Positions 1 through 7,528 of a DNA stretch of 64,000 nucleotides are shown in pieces. Position 1 is the first letter of the stretch. Each line of letters starts with the position of its first letter. The notes beneath the pieces are model-generated. The model did no database searches. It was not told the origin of the DNA and saw nothing but the letters and a program-made list of their open reading frames with translations. Location: contig NZ_CP029210.1 of the NCBI RefSeq assembly GCF_003100395.1, positions 3,596,001 through 3,660,000 of the forward strand, written 5' to 3'. Position numbers and translations under genes: made by a program. The DNA is from Aquabacterium olei. GTDB lineage: Bacteria > Pseudomonadota > Gammaproteobacteria > Burkholderiales > Burkholderiaceae_C.

Positions 1-1
1 C

Positions 2-223
2 ATCGACCGCTGGCAGAAGTGGGCCCTGGCCGGCGAGCTGCCGCCCCTGTTCGACGAACTGGCCCGCCTGCACTACGACCCGCAGTACGCCCGCTCGCAA
101 AGCCAGCACTTCCACCGCTGGCCGCAGCGCCAGACGGTGCCGGGTGACACGCTGGACGAGGCGGGCATCGACGCCCTGGCCGCCGCCGTGCTGGCCGTCG
201 AGGTGAACGACGATGTCCGCTGA
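2..223 (+). CDS. mnmH: tRNA 2-selenouridine synthase, C-terminal fragment
   Basis: Only the last 73 codons are inside the window; the gene starts upstream. The reading frame stays open from the first base to a TGA at 221-223. The fragment has the ending I recall for MnmH/SelU (YbbB): a helix-rich stretch and an HYDPQY segment (family pattern YYDPxY or HYDPxY) at about residues 24-29 of the visible part. MnmH replaces the sulfur of 2-thiouridine at the tRNA wobble position with selenium, using selenophosphate made by SelD. The stop overlaps the start of the following ABC ATPase gene by 11 bp, so the two are probably translated together; this is the main hint that the transporter concerns selenium. 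Identification from a fragment is moderately secure. Confidence 0.68.
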   Translation: MDRWQKWALAGELPPLFDELARLHYDPQYARSQSQHFHRWPQRQTVPGDTLDEAGIDALAAAVLAVEVNDDVR

Positions 224-968
224 GCTTCAACTGGAGGGCGTCAGCCGCCAGTGGGGCGGCAAGCCTGTGCTGCGCGACATCAGCCTGCGCGTGCAGCCCG
301 GTGAGCGCATCGCCCTGATCGGCCCCAGCGGCGCCGGCAAGTCCACCTTGATCCGCCTGATGGCCGGCGCGCTGCGCGCCACGGCGGGCCACGTGCGGGT
401 GGACGGCGTGGCGCTCGACGCGATGGGCTGGCGCGCGCTGCAGCGCCACCGCGCCCGCTGCCGCATCGTCGAGCAGCAGAACCTGCTGGTGCCGCAGGCG
501 ACGGTGCACCGCAATGTGGTGGCCGGGCTGCTGCCGCACTGGCCGTGGTGGCGCACGCTGGCCGCGGCCCTGTGGCCGCTGGAATCGGCGCGCGTGGCCA
601 CGCTGCTGCAGTCGCTCGACATGGGGGGGCACCAGTGGGCCCCGGCCAGCGCACTCAGTGGCGGGCAGATGCAGCGCGTGGCCATTGCCCGCGCCCTGAT
701 CGCCGAGCCCGACATCCTGCTGGCCGACGAGCCCACCGCCTCGCTCGACCCGCACACGGCCAAGGCCGTCACGCGGCTCATCACCGAACAGGCCCGCCAG
801 CGCGGCATGACGCTGGTGTTCTGCACGCACTGGTTCGACATCGCACGGCGCGACTGCACCCGGGTCATCGGCCTGCGCCGCGGCGACATCCTGTTCGACT
901 GCGCCCCCGAGGATGCCACCGAGGCCCGCCTGGAACAGCTCTATGCCGGCAGTGACGAGCGTCTCTGA
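213..968 (+). CDS. PhnC-like ABC transporter ATP-binding protein
   Basis: 251-residue ATPase subunit on the cytoplasmic side of an importer. Walker A GPSGAGKST lies at residues 37-45, the signature LSGGQMQR at 148-155, Walker B ILLADEP at 168-174, and the switch histidine in the THW motif near 206. Length and overall pattern match the phosphonate-type (PhnC) branch. It starts inside the end of mnmH and is followed by an overlapping permease gene and a PhnD-like binding protein, so it is the energy subunit of a three-gene importer. No C-P lyase or other phosphonate gene is visible nearby; the linkage to mnmH favours a selenium oxyanion, a substrate class annotated for PhnD-like systems found with selenium genes. 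The substrate is inferred. Confidence 0.86.
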   Translation: MSAELQLEGVSRQWGGKPVLRDISLRVQPGERIALIGPSGAGKSTLIRLMAGALRATAGHVRVDGVALDAMGWRALQRHRARCRIVEQQNLLVPQATVHRNVVAGLLPHWPWWRTLAAALWPLESARVATLLQSLDMGGHQWAPASALSGGQMQRVAIARALIAEPDILLADEPTASLDPHTAKAVTRLITEQARQRGMTLVFCTHWFDIARRDCTRVIGLRRGDILFDCAPEDATEARLEQLYAGSDERL

Positions 969-2664
969 CGCGCGGCGCCAAGCCAGGTGGCGCTTTGCGG
1001 GGTGGCTGGCGATCGCGCTCTCGGGCCTGCTGTGCCTGTCGCTGACCGGCGCCGACCTGCGCCGCCTGCTCGACGCCGACGGGCTGCGCAATGCCGGCGA
1101 GATCCTGTCGGGCTTTGCGCACCCAGACCTGTCGGCCGACTTCCTGGCCCGCGTGCTCGACCTCTCGGTCGAAAGCCTGCTGATCGGCATCCTAGGCACG
1201 GTACTGGCCGCGCTGCTGGGCACGGTGCTGGCCTTCTTTGCCACGCGCGTGCCCGAGCTGGACGACCCGCCGCGTGGCCCGCCCGCCTGGGCGCGCACGG
1301 GGCTGGCGGCCACTCGCAGCGCCGCGCGCGTGCTGCTGGGCGTGGGCCGCTCGGTGCCCGAGATCGTGTGGGCCTACCTGTTTGTGCAGCTGCTGGGCCT
1401 GGGCCCGGGCGCGGCGGTGCTGGCCATCGGCCTGACGGTGGGCGGCAACATCGGCAAGCTGTTTGCCGAACTGGCCGAAGCCGTGGACCCGCGCCCGGTT
1501 CAGGCCCTGCGGGCCGCCGGCGCCTCGCGCTGGGCGCTGTTCCTGCACGCCGTGCTGCCCCAGGTGGGCCGGCAGTGGACGGGCTACGCGCTGTTCTGCC
1601 TGGAGTGCAACATCCGCATCGGCACCATCCTGGGCGTGGTGGGCGCGGGTGGCCTGGGCAGCGAGATCGCGCTGAGTCTGCGCTACTTCCAGTACGACAA
1701 GCTGGCCACGACGCTGCTCGCCGTGCTGGCCTTCGTGGTCGCGCTCGAGCTGCTGAGCAACCGCCTGCGCCGCGCCGCCATCGGCTGGACGCTGGGCCTG
1801 AGCGCCGCCGGCACGCTGTGGGCCTGGGTGCGGCTCGACGTGCCGTGGGCCGACCTGTTCTCGGGCGCCGGCCTGGCGCTCATGCCGCGCATGGACACGC
1901 TGGCAATCGACCTGGCCTTTCTGAAGACCGCCGCGGGCCAGATTGGCGACACGCTGCTGATGGCCTGGGTGGCCACGCTGCTGTCGGCCGCGCTGGCCTT
2001 CGTGCTGGCGCCGCTGGGCGCAGCGCGGCTGAGCACCGGCAGCTACCTGCCCGACCCGCCCCGGCCGCGCGGCATCGGACGGTGGTTGCGCCCGCTGGCC
2101 GCCGCGCTGAGCCGGGTGGTGCAGCAGCTGACCCGCGTGATGCCCGAGCTGACGCTGGCCCTGGTCTTCGTGGTGTGGGTGGGCGGGGGCCCGCTGGCCG
2201 GCATCCTCGCGATTGCCGTGCACAACATCGGCGTGATGGGTCGCCTGTTTGCCGACGTGCTGGAAGAGGCCGAGCCCGGCCCGCCCGCCGCGCTGCAGAG
2301 CCTGGGCGCGGGCACGCTGGCCACCTTCCTGTTCGGGGTGCTGCCCCAGGTGCAGGCCCGGCTGGCGGCGCTCACGCTCTACCGTTTCGAAGTGAATGTG
2401 CGTGCCACGGCCATGGTCGGCTTCGTGGGCGCTGGCGGCATCGGCGACGCACTCAACACCGCCATCAGCCTGTTCCACCTGCATGACCTGGGCGTGCTGC
2501 TGCTGACCATGCTGCTGCTGGTGGCCGCTGTGGACGCCCTGGGCGACCGCGTGCGCGCCCGCATCCTGCGCGGCGATGGCACGCGCCTGCCGCTGCCCGG
2601 CTGCGCACCCGAAGCGCACCTGCCCGTCCCCCTTTCATCCTCAACCCGGAGCCTCACACCATGA
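943..2664 (+). CDS. ABC transporter permease, tandem PhnE-type fusion
   Basis: Integral membrane subunit containing two PhnE-like permease halves in one chain. Each half has a run of hydrophobic helices and an EAA-type coupling loop: EAVDPRPVQALRAAGAS at about residue 180 and EEAEPGPPAALQSLGAG at about residue 440, each followed by a conserved LPQ. About a dozen transmembrane helices can be picked out. I chose the ATG at 943, which has a weak GGA upstream; an in-frame ATG at 913 would overlap the ATPase gene further. The stop overlaps the next start as ATGA. Single-chain tandem permeases occur in the PhnE family, so the fusion is probably genuine. Confidence 0.83.
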   Translation: MPAVTSVSDARRQARWRFAGWLAIALSGLLCLSLTGADLRRLLDADGLRNAGEILSGFAHPDLSADFLARVLDLSVESLLIGILGTVLAALLGTVLAFFATRVPELDDPPRGPPAWARTGLAATRSAARVLLGVGRSVPEIVWAYLFVQLLGLGPGAAVLAIGLTVGGNIGKLFAELAEAVDPRPVQALRAAGASRWALFLHAVLPQVGRQWTGYALFCLECNIRIGTILGVVGAGGLGSEIALSLRYFQYDKLATTLLAVLAFVVALELLSNRLRRAAIGWTLGLSAAGTLWAWVRLDVPWADLFSGAGLALMPRMDTLAIDLAFLKTAAGQIGDTLLMAWVATLLSAALAFVLAPLGAARLSTGSYLPDPPRPRGIGRWLRPLAAALSRVVQQLTRVMPELTLALVFVVWVGGGPLAGILAIAVHNIGVMGRLFADVLEEAEPGPPAALQSLGAGTLATFLFGVLPQVQARLAALTLYRFEVNVRATAMVGFVGAGGIGDALNTAISLFHLHDLGVLLLTMLLLVAAVDALGDRVRARILRGDGTRLPLPGCAPEAHLPVPLSSSTRSLTP

Positions 2665-3557
2665 GCCACCCGTCTTCGCCATCCGTCCGTCCCCGTCGCA
2701 CCACGCTGGCTGCCCTGGCCGCGCTGGCCCTCGCGCCGCTGCTGCCTGCCATCGCGCAGGCGCAGGCTCAGGACGTGATCCGCGTCTCGGGCATCCCCGA
2801 CGAGAACCCCACCGAGCTGGCCCGCAAGTACCAGCCGCTGATCGACCACCTGCAGAAGCACCTGGGCGTCAAGGTCGTCTATGTGCCGGTCATCGACTAC
2901 GGCGCGGCCGTGTCGGCGCTGGCTGCGGGCAAGGTCGATTTCGCCTGGCTGGGCGGCTTCACCTTCGTGCAGGCCCGCGTGCTGGCCGGCGCGCGCCCGG
3001 TGGTGATGCGCGACATCGACCGCGAGTTCCACAGCGTGTTCATCGTCAACACGGCCTCGGGCATCAGCAAGCCGGAAGAGCTGCGCGGCAAGAGCTTTGC
3101 GTTCGGCGCCAAGAGCTCGACCTCGGGCCACCTGTTCCCGCGCCACTTCCTGAGCACGCGCTTCCACATCGATGCGGACAAGGACTTCGCCGGCGCGCCC
3201 ATCTACAGTGGGGCGCACGATGCGACGGTGAAGATGGTGGAGTCGGGCAAGGTGCAGGCGGGTGCGCTGAACATCGAGGTGTGGAACCGGCTGGTGGCGG
3301 GCGACAAGTTCGACAAGACCAAGGTGAAGGCGATCTGGACCACGCCGGCCTTTGTGGACTATGTGTGGGCGGCCCGCAAGGACCTGCCACCGGCCACGGT
3401 GCAGAAGTTCGCCAATGCCTTCATGACGCTGGAGGCGAGCGACCCGGCCGACCAGGCGGTGATGGCACTGCAGGGGGCCAAGCGCTTCGTGCCGGCCAAG
3501 GGCGAAGACTTCGATGTGATCGAGCAGGTGGGGCGGTCGACGGGGTTGCTGAAGTAA
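2661..3557 (+). CDS. PhnD-like periplasmic substrate-binding protein (putative selenium oxyanion)
   Basis: 298 residues with a Sec signal peptide: basic start, hydrophobic Ala/Leu core, likely cleavage after the AIAQAQA region near residue 36. The mature protein begins with the PhnD-type pattern IPDENPTELARKYQPL, then the family segments DYGAAVSALAAGKVDFAWLG (about 82-101) and KSFAFGAKSSTSGHLFP (about 146-162), which line the ligand pocket of phosphate- and phosphonate-like binding proteins. The start codon overlaps the permease stop by 4 bp, so the transporter genes form one translation-coupled operon. Based on what I recall of PhnD-like proteins linked to selenium genes, I infer selenate or selenite as ligand; phosphonate or phosphite cannot be excluded. 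Confidence 0.8.
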   Translation: MSHPSSPSVRPRRTTLAALAALALAPLLPAIAQAQAQDVIRVSGIPDENPTELARKYQPLIDHLQKHLGVKVVYVPVIDYGAAVSALAAGKVDFAWLGGFTFVQARVLAGARPVVMRDIDREFHSVFIVNTASGISKPEELRGKSFAFGAKSSTSGHLFPRHFLSTRFHIDADKDFAGAPIYSGAHDATVKMVESGKVQAGALNIEVWNRLVAGDKFDKTKVKAIWTTPAFVDYVWAARKDLPPATVQKFANAFMTLEASDPADQAVMALQGAKRFVPAKGEDFDVIEQVGRSTGLLK

Positions 3558-3671
3558 CGGCTGTTGGCTGGTGGCGTAAGGCTACCGCGACCGTGGCCCG
3601 CCACCAAGCGGGGCCAAGAAGGGCGCAGCCGGTCTCCGTGCCGGCGCTGCCTCGCAAAAGCGCCCGCTCGC

Positions 3672-3688
3672 CGCACCACATCCGTGCA
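3672..3688 (+). promoter_or_regulatory. Candidate NtrC binding site upstream of nirB
   Basis: The 17-bp site reads CGCAC, seven bases, then GTGCA. The NtrC consensus is TGCAC-N7-GTGCA, so nine of ten arm positions agree. It lies about 90-105 bp before the start site predicted from the sigma-54 element at 3751, a normal distance for an enhancer-binding activator. Seen in sequence; NtrC binding is inferred. Confidence 0.45.
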
Positions 3689-3750
3689 CGCCGCACCACC
3701 GCGGGTACGCCTCCCCCCTCGTCCACCCATTCTCCCAGGGCAAAGCCACC

Positions 3751-3766
3751 CGGCACACATATTGCG
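3751..3766 (+). promoter_or_regulatory. Sigma-54 promoter of nirBD
   Basis: The sequence CGGCACACATATTGCG matches the sigma-54 (RpoN) pattern TGGCAC-N5-TTGC at nine of ten fixed positions, with GG and GC exactly ten bases apart. The predicted start lies about 12 bases after the GC, near 3777, at the foot of the first leader hairpin. This fits nitrogen-limitation control of nitrite reductase genes. Confidence 0.65.
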
Positions 3767-3776
3767 TAAACCCCTC

Positions 3777-3901
3777 CGTGTGCCCCGAGTAGTGACGCTC
3801 CCGCACACCCCCATTCGTCTCCGCTAATGACGGCGGACAAGAGTCGGCCCCACCGAGGGTGCCCGCCGCTTATCCCACCCTCCCCCGTCGCAGGAGCACG
3901 C
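3777..3901 (+). promoter_or_regulatory. nirB leader: two-hexaloop ANTAR target overlapping an attenuator hairpin
   Basis: Hairpin P1: outer stem 3778-3783 with 3803-3808 (GTGTGC/GCACAC), inner stem 3787-3790 with 3797-3800, and hexaloop AGTGAC at 3791-3796. Hairpin P2: six-pair stem TCCGCT 3820-3825 with GGCGGA 3832-3837 and hexaloop AATGAC at 3826-3831. Both loops have A at position 1 and G at position 4, the rule for RNA targets of ANTAR proteins. The 3' arm of P2 also belongs to a competing hairpin, CGGCGG 3831-3836 with CCGCCG 3863-3868, which has an inner TCGG/CCGA stem and is followed by a short, poor T tract. Holding P2 together would prevent that hairpin. The AGGAG ribosome site lies at 3892-3896. 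A NIT-ANTAR protein is encoded at 7529-8839. Confidence 0.65.
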
Positions 3902-6427
3902 ATGAAGATCGTCGTCATTGGCCATGGCATGGTTGGCCACAAATTCCTGGAAAGCCTCGCCGAAGCCGGCGTGCGCGACGCGCAGGTCACCGTCCTGTGC
4001 GAAGAAGTCCGCCCCGCCTACGACCGGGTCCACCTCTCGGCCTACTTCTCAGGGCAGACCGCCGAAGACCTCTCCCTGGTCGAACCCGGCTTCTTCGAGC
4101 GCACCGGCTTCGACCTGCGCCTGGCCTGCCGCGCCGCCAGCATCGACCGCCGCCACCACACCGTCACCACCATCGACGGCGAAGTGCTGCCCTATGACAA
4201 GCTGGTGCTCGCCACCGGCTCCAACCCCTTCGTGCCACCCATCCCGGGCCGCGACCGCCCGCACTGCTTCGTCTACCGCACCATCGACGACCTCGACAAG
4301 ATGAAGGCCTCGGGCGCGAAGTCCCAGGTCGGTGTCGTCGTCGGCGGCGGCCTGCTGGGCCTGGAATGCGCCAAGGCGCTGTGCGACATGGGCCTCGAGA
4401 CCCACGTCATCGAGTTCGCGCCCCGCCTGATGGCCGTGCAGGTCGACGACCAGGGCGGCCGCGTGCTGCGCGCCAAGATCGAGGAACTCGGCGTGCACGT
4501 GCACACCAGCCACAGCACCGTGCGCATCGAGGACGGCGCCGAGCACCGCCACCGCATGATGTTCGAGGACGGCAGCCACCTCGACACCGACATGATCGTG
4601 TTCTCCGCCGGCATCCGCCCGCGTGACGAACTGGCCCGCCAGTGCGTGCTGGCCATCGGCCCGCGCGGCGGCGTCGTCATCGACGACCACTGCCGCACCA
4701 GCGACCGCAACGTCTACGCCATCGGCGAATGCGCCTCGTGGCAGGACCAGACCTTCGGCCTCGTGGCCCCAGGCTACGACATGGCCCGCGTGGCCGCCCG
4801 CCACATCGCCGGCGAGGCCGAGGCCGCCTTCACCGGCGCCGACATGAGCACCAAGCTCAAGCTCATGGGTGTGGACGTGGCCTCGATCGGCGATGCGCAC
4901 GCCCGCACGCCCGGCTGCCGTTCCTTTCAGTACGTGGACGAGGTCAAGCAGGTCTACAAGAAGATCGTGGTCAGCGCCGATGGCAAGAAGCTGCTGGGCG
5001 CGGTGCTGGTCGGCAATGCCGATGAATACGGCACGCTGCTGCAGATGGCGCTCAACGGCATCACGCTGCCTGCCGAGCCCGAGTTCCTCATCCTGCCCAG
5101 CAGCGACGGCAAGGCCAAGCCCGGCCTGGGCCCGGATGCCCTGCCCGACAGCGCCCAGATCTGCTCGTGCAACAGCGTGAGCAAGGGCCAGATCTGCGCG
5201 GCCGTGGGCGACGGCGCCACCACCATCGCGCAACTGAAGTCGTGCACCAAGGCGGGCGCCACCTGCGGCGGCTGCGTGCCCCTGGTCACCCAGGTGATGA
5301 AGGCCGAGATGGCCAAGCGCGGCATGGCGGTCAACAACCACCTGTGCGAGCACTTCCCCTACTCGCGCCAGGAGCTCTACCACCTGGTGCGCGTGGGCGA
5401 GATTCGCTCATTCGATGAGCTTCTGGCCCGCCACGGCAAGGGCCTGGGCTGCGACATCTGCAAGCCCACCGCGGCCTCCATCTTCGCGTCGGTGTGGAAC
5501 GAGTTCGTGCTCAAGAAGGACCTCGCCCGCCTGCAGGACAGCAACGACTACTACCTCGGCAACATTCAGAAGGACGGCACCTACAGCGTCGTGCCCCGCA
5601 TGCCGGGCGGCGAGGTCACGCCCGACGGCCTGATCGCCGTGGGTCAGGTTGCCAAGAAGTACGGCCTGTACACCAAGGTGACCGGCGGGCAGCGTGTGGA
5701 CCTGTTCGGCGCCCGCGTCGAGCAGCTGCCGCTGATCTGGGAAGAGCTGATTGCCGCCGGCTTCGAATCCGGCCACGCCTACGGCAAGAGCCTGCGCACC
5801 GTGAAGAGCTGCGTCGGCTCGACCTGGTGCCGCTACGGCGTGGGCGACTCGGTGGGCCTGGCCGTCGAGCTGGAGCACCGCTACAAGGGCCTGCGCGCGC
5901 CGCACAAGATCAAGTTCGGCGTCTCGGGCTGCACCCGCGAATGCGCCGAGGCCCAGGGCAAGGACATCGGCATCATCGCCACCGAGAAGGGCTGGAACCT
6001 GTACGTGTGCGGCAACGGCGGCATGAAGCCCCGCCATGCCGAACTGATCGCGTCCGATCTGAGCAAGGAAGAACTGGTCCGCCTGATCGACCGCGTCCTG
6101 ATGTTCTACGTGCGCACCGCCGACCGCCTGCAGCGCACCAGCACCTGGCGCGAAAACCTCGAAGGTGGGCTCGACTACCTGAAGGACGTGCTCATCAAGG
6201 ACTCGCTGGGCCTGTGCGCCGAACTCGAAGCGCAGATGCAGCACGTGGTGAACACCTACCAGTGCGAATGGAAGACCGCGGTGACCGACCCCGAGGTGCG
6301 CAAGCGCTTCCGCTCCTTCGTCAACTCCGAGGTGCCCGACGAGCGCATCGTGTTCGTCAAGGAACGCGGGCAGATCCGCCCGGCCACCGCCGACGAGCGG
6401 GACGGCGCCCCCACGACCACCGCCTGA
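3902..6427 (+). CDS. nirB: NADH-dependent nitrite reductase, large subunit
   Basis: Cytoplasmic flavo-siroheme enzyme reducing nitrite to ammonium with electrons from NADH. At 841 residues it is full length. Visible parts in order: an N-terminal FAD/NAD(P) domain starting KIVVIGHGMVGHKF with a second GGGLLGLE dinucleotide fold; a BFD-type [2Fe-2S] domain with Cys421, Cys423, Cys455 and Cys458; then the siroheme/[4Fe-4S] domain with Cys637, Cys643, Cys677 and Cys681 in CVGSTWC and SGCTREC. I chose the ATG at 3902, with AGGAG six bases upstream, over the in-frame ATG at 3827, because 3827 lies inside the regulatory hairpins and adds a non-conserved extension. nirD follows 16 bp downstream. Confidence 0.96.
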   Translation: MKIVVIGHGMVGHKFLESLAEAGVRDAQVTVLCEEVRPAYDRVHLSAYFSGQTAEDLSLVEPGFFERTGFDLRLACRAASIDRRHHTVTTIDGEVLPYDKLVLATGSNPFVPPIPGRDRPHCFVYRTIDDLDKMKASGAKSQVGVVVGGGLLGLECAKALCDMGLETHVIEFAPRLMAVQVDDQGGRVLRAKIEELGVHVHTSHSTVRIEDGAEHRHRMMFEDGSHLDTDMIVFSAGIRPRDELARQCVLAIGPRGGVVIDDHCRTSDRNVYAIGECASWQDQTFGLVAPGYDMARVAARHIAGEAEAAFTGADMSTKLKLMGVDVASIGDAHARTPGCRSFQYVDEVKQVYKKIVVSADGKKLLGAVLVGNADEYGTLLQMALNGITLPAEPEFLILPSSDGKAKPGLGPDALPDSAQICSCNSVSKGQICAAVGDGATTIAQLKSCTKAGATCGGCVPLVTQVMKAEMAKRGMAVNNHLCEHFPYSRQELYHLVRVGEIRSFDELLARHGKGLGCDICKPTAASIFASVWNEFVLKKDLARLQDSNDYYLGNIQKDGTYSVVPRMPGGEVTPDGLIAVGQVAKKYGLYTKVTGGQRVDLFGARVEQLPLIWEELIAAGFESGHAYGKSLRTVKSCVGSTWCRYGVGDSVGLAVELEHRYKGLRAPHKIKFGVSGCTRECAEAQGKDIGIIATEKGWNLYVCGNGGMKPRHAELIASDLSKEELVRLIDRVLMFYVRTADRLQRTSTWRENLEGGLDYLKDVLIKDSLGLCAELEAQMQHVVNTYQCEWKTAVTDPEVRKRFRSFVNSEVPDERIVFVKERGQIRPATADERDGAPTTTA

Positions 6428-6443
6428 GCCGAACGAGTACACC

Positions 6444-6803
6444 ATGCTGACCGACATGATCCAAGCCCGCCCCGACACCACCGCCTGGACGGACGTGTGC
6501 GCCGTCGACGACATCCTGCCCGACACCGGCGTGTGCGCCCGCATCGGAGACCGCCACGTCGCGGTGTTCCGCGTGGGCGCGAGCCGCTTCCATGCCATCG
6601 ACAACGTCGACCCCAAGAACGGGGCCAGCGTGCTGTCGCGTGGCCTGGTCGGCAACCTGGGCGACCGGGTGGTCGTCGCCTCGCCACTCTACAAGCACCA
6701 CTTCGACCTCGAGACCGGCGCCTGCCTCGAAGACCCTGCGCTCTCGGTGCAGGCCCATGCCGTGCAGGTGGAAGGCGGGCGGGTGCGGGTGCGCTGCGCC
6801 TGA
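6444..6803 (+). CDS. nirD: Nitrite reductase, small subunit
   Basis: 119-residue partner of NirB. The chain has the Rieske-like fold pattern (WTDVCAVDDILPDTGVCARI at about residues 14-33, then AVFRVG and LYKHHFDLETGACLED) but lacks the CxH...CxxH cluster ligands, as is normal for NirD. It follows nirB after 16 bp and ends shortly before a new promoter-like element, so nirB and nirD form a two-gene unit under the attenuated sigma-54 promoter. No nitrate reductase gene is in view; it would have to be elsewhere. Confidence 0.92.
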   Translation: MLTDMIQARPDTTAWTDVCAVDDILPDTGVCARIGDRHVAVFRVGASRFHAIDNVDPKNGASVLSRGLVGNLGDRVVVASPLYKHHFDLETGACLEDPALSVQAHAVQVEGGRVRVRCA

Positions 6804-6813
6804 AACCCGGCGT

Positions 6814-6842
6814 TTGCGGGCGGCATCGATCCTTCCTACAAT
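6814..6842 (+). promoter_or_regulatory. Sigma-70-type promoter before the rnk-like gene
   Basis: TTGCGG at 6814-6819 and TACAAT at 6837-6842 are separated by exactly 17 bases. The element sits 10 bp after nirD and about 205 bp before the next convincing start codon, so it could uncouple the downstream genes from the nirB attenuator. A short ORF (6849-6974) lies between; I see no support for it being translated. Confidence 0.4.
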
Positions 6843-7048
6843 GGGTTCATGACCGCCCTGCGCCACGCCCCTGCACGCACCACCGGCCGCCACGCCGTGG
6901 TGGGCCCGTGCGTGCCCCCGCGCGACGTGCCCGCCTGCAGGACGGTGCCCCGGATCACGGCCGCACATCACTGAGCCCGGCGACCGCCCTTTCCCCATCC
7001 TGCGCACACTGGTCTCCGGGCATTCCGCGCGATCCCCGGAGCACCCGT

Positions 7049-7456
7049 ATGTCGATCCCTGCCTCCCGCGTGGTCACCGAAGTCGACCACAGCCGCCTGT
7101 CCGCCCTGCTTGAACGCGCGGCACCCTGCCCGCCCGCCACCTGGACGCAACTGAACGAAGTCCTGGACTTCGCCGACCTCGTGCCGCCCGAAGCCGTTCC
7201 GGAACAGGTCGTCACCATGCGCTCGAGCGTGGTGCTGCTGGCCCACGAAGATGGCCGCACGCTCAAGGTCACGCTGAGTTACCCGCACGACACCCCACCC
7301 GACGGGCTGTCGGTGCTGACCCCGCTGGGCGCAGCCCTGATCGGGCAACGCGTCGGCGAGGCCGTGCGCTGGACGGGGCTCGATGGCGTGCCGCGGCAGG
7401 CCGTCCTCGCGGCCATCCCCTTCCAGCCCGAAGCGGCCGGGCAATTCCACCTCTGA
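7049..7456 (+). CDS. rnk: Rnk-type GreA/GreB C-terminal domain protein
   Basis: 135 residues. The second half has the GreA/GreB C-terminal pattern (VVTMRSSVVLLAHEDG at about residues 54-69, then LSVLTPLGAALIGQRVGEAV at about 88-107), while the N-terminal part is a short helical region rather than the long Gre coiled coil. This is the layout of Rnk, the regulator of nucleoside diphosphate kinase, which binds RNA polymerase near the secondary channel. The ATG at 7049 has GGAG about 9 bases upstream and follows a separate promoter-like element. Why it sits in the nitrite cluster is not evident from the sequence. Confidence 0.78.
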   Translation: MSIPASRVVTEVDHSRLSALLERAAPCPPATWTQLNEVLDFADLVPPEAVPEQVVTMRSSVVLLAHEDGRTLKVTLSYPHDTPPDGLSVLTPLGAALIGQRVGEAVRWTGLDGVPRQAVLAAIPFQPEAAGQFHL

Positions 7457-7528
7457 GGCCCAGGCAGGACCCCGTTGCGGGCTCAAATTGACGACAATCG
7501 GGGCCCGCCTTCCGTGCCCCGCTGTCCC

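Noticed and set aside
1192..2619. Long antisense open frame opposite the permease gene
   Set aside because: High-GC DNA produces such mirror frames; composition is Gln/His/Arg/Ala-rich without motifs, and the permease on the other strand is clear.
3827..3901. Upstream start for nirB at 3827
   Set aside because: It would place 25 non-conserved codons over the leader hairpins; 3902 has AGGAG and starts directly with the FAD-binding strand.
6849..6974. 41-codon leader-peptide-like ORF before the rnk-like gene
   Set aside because: No ribosome site, no control codons or attenuator after it, and Arg/Pro/Ala-rich composition typical of random high-GC frames.
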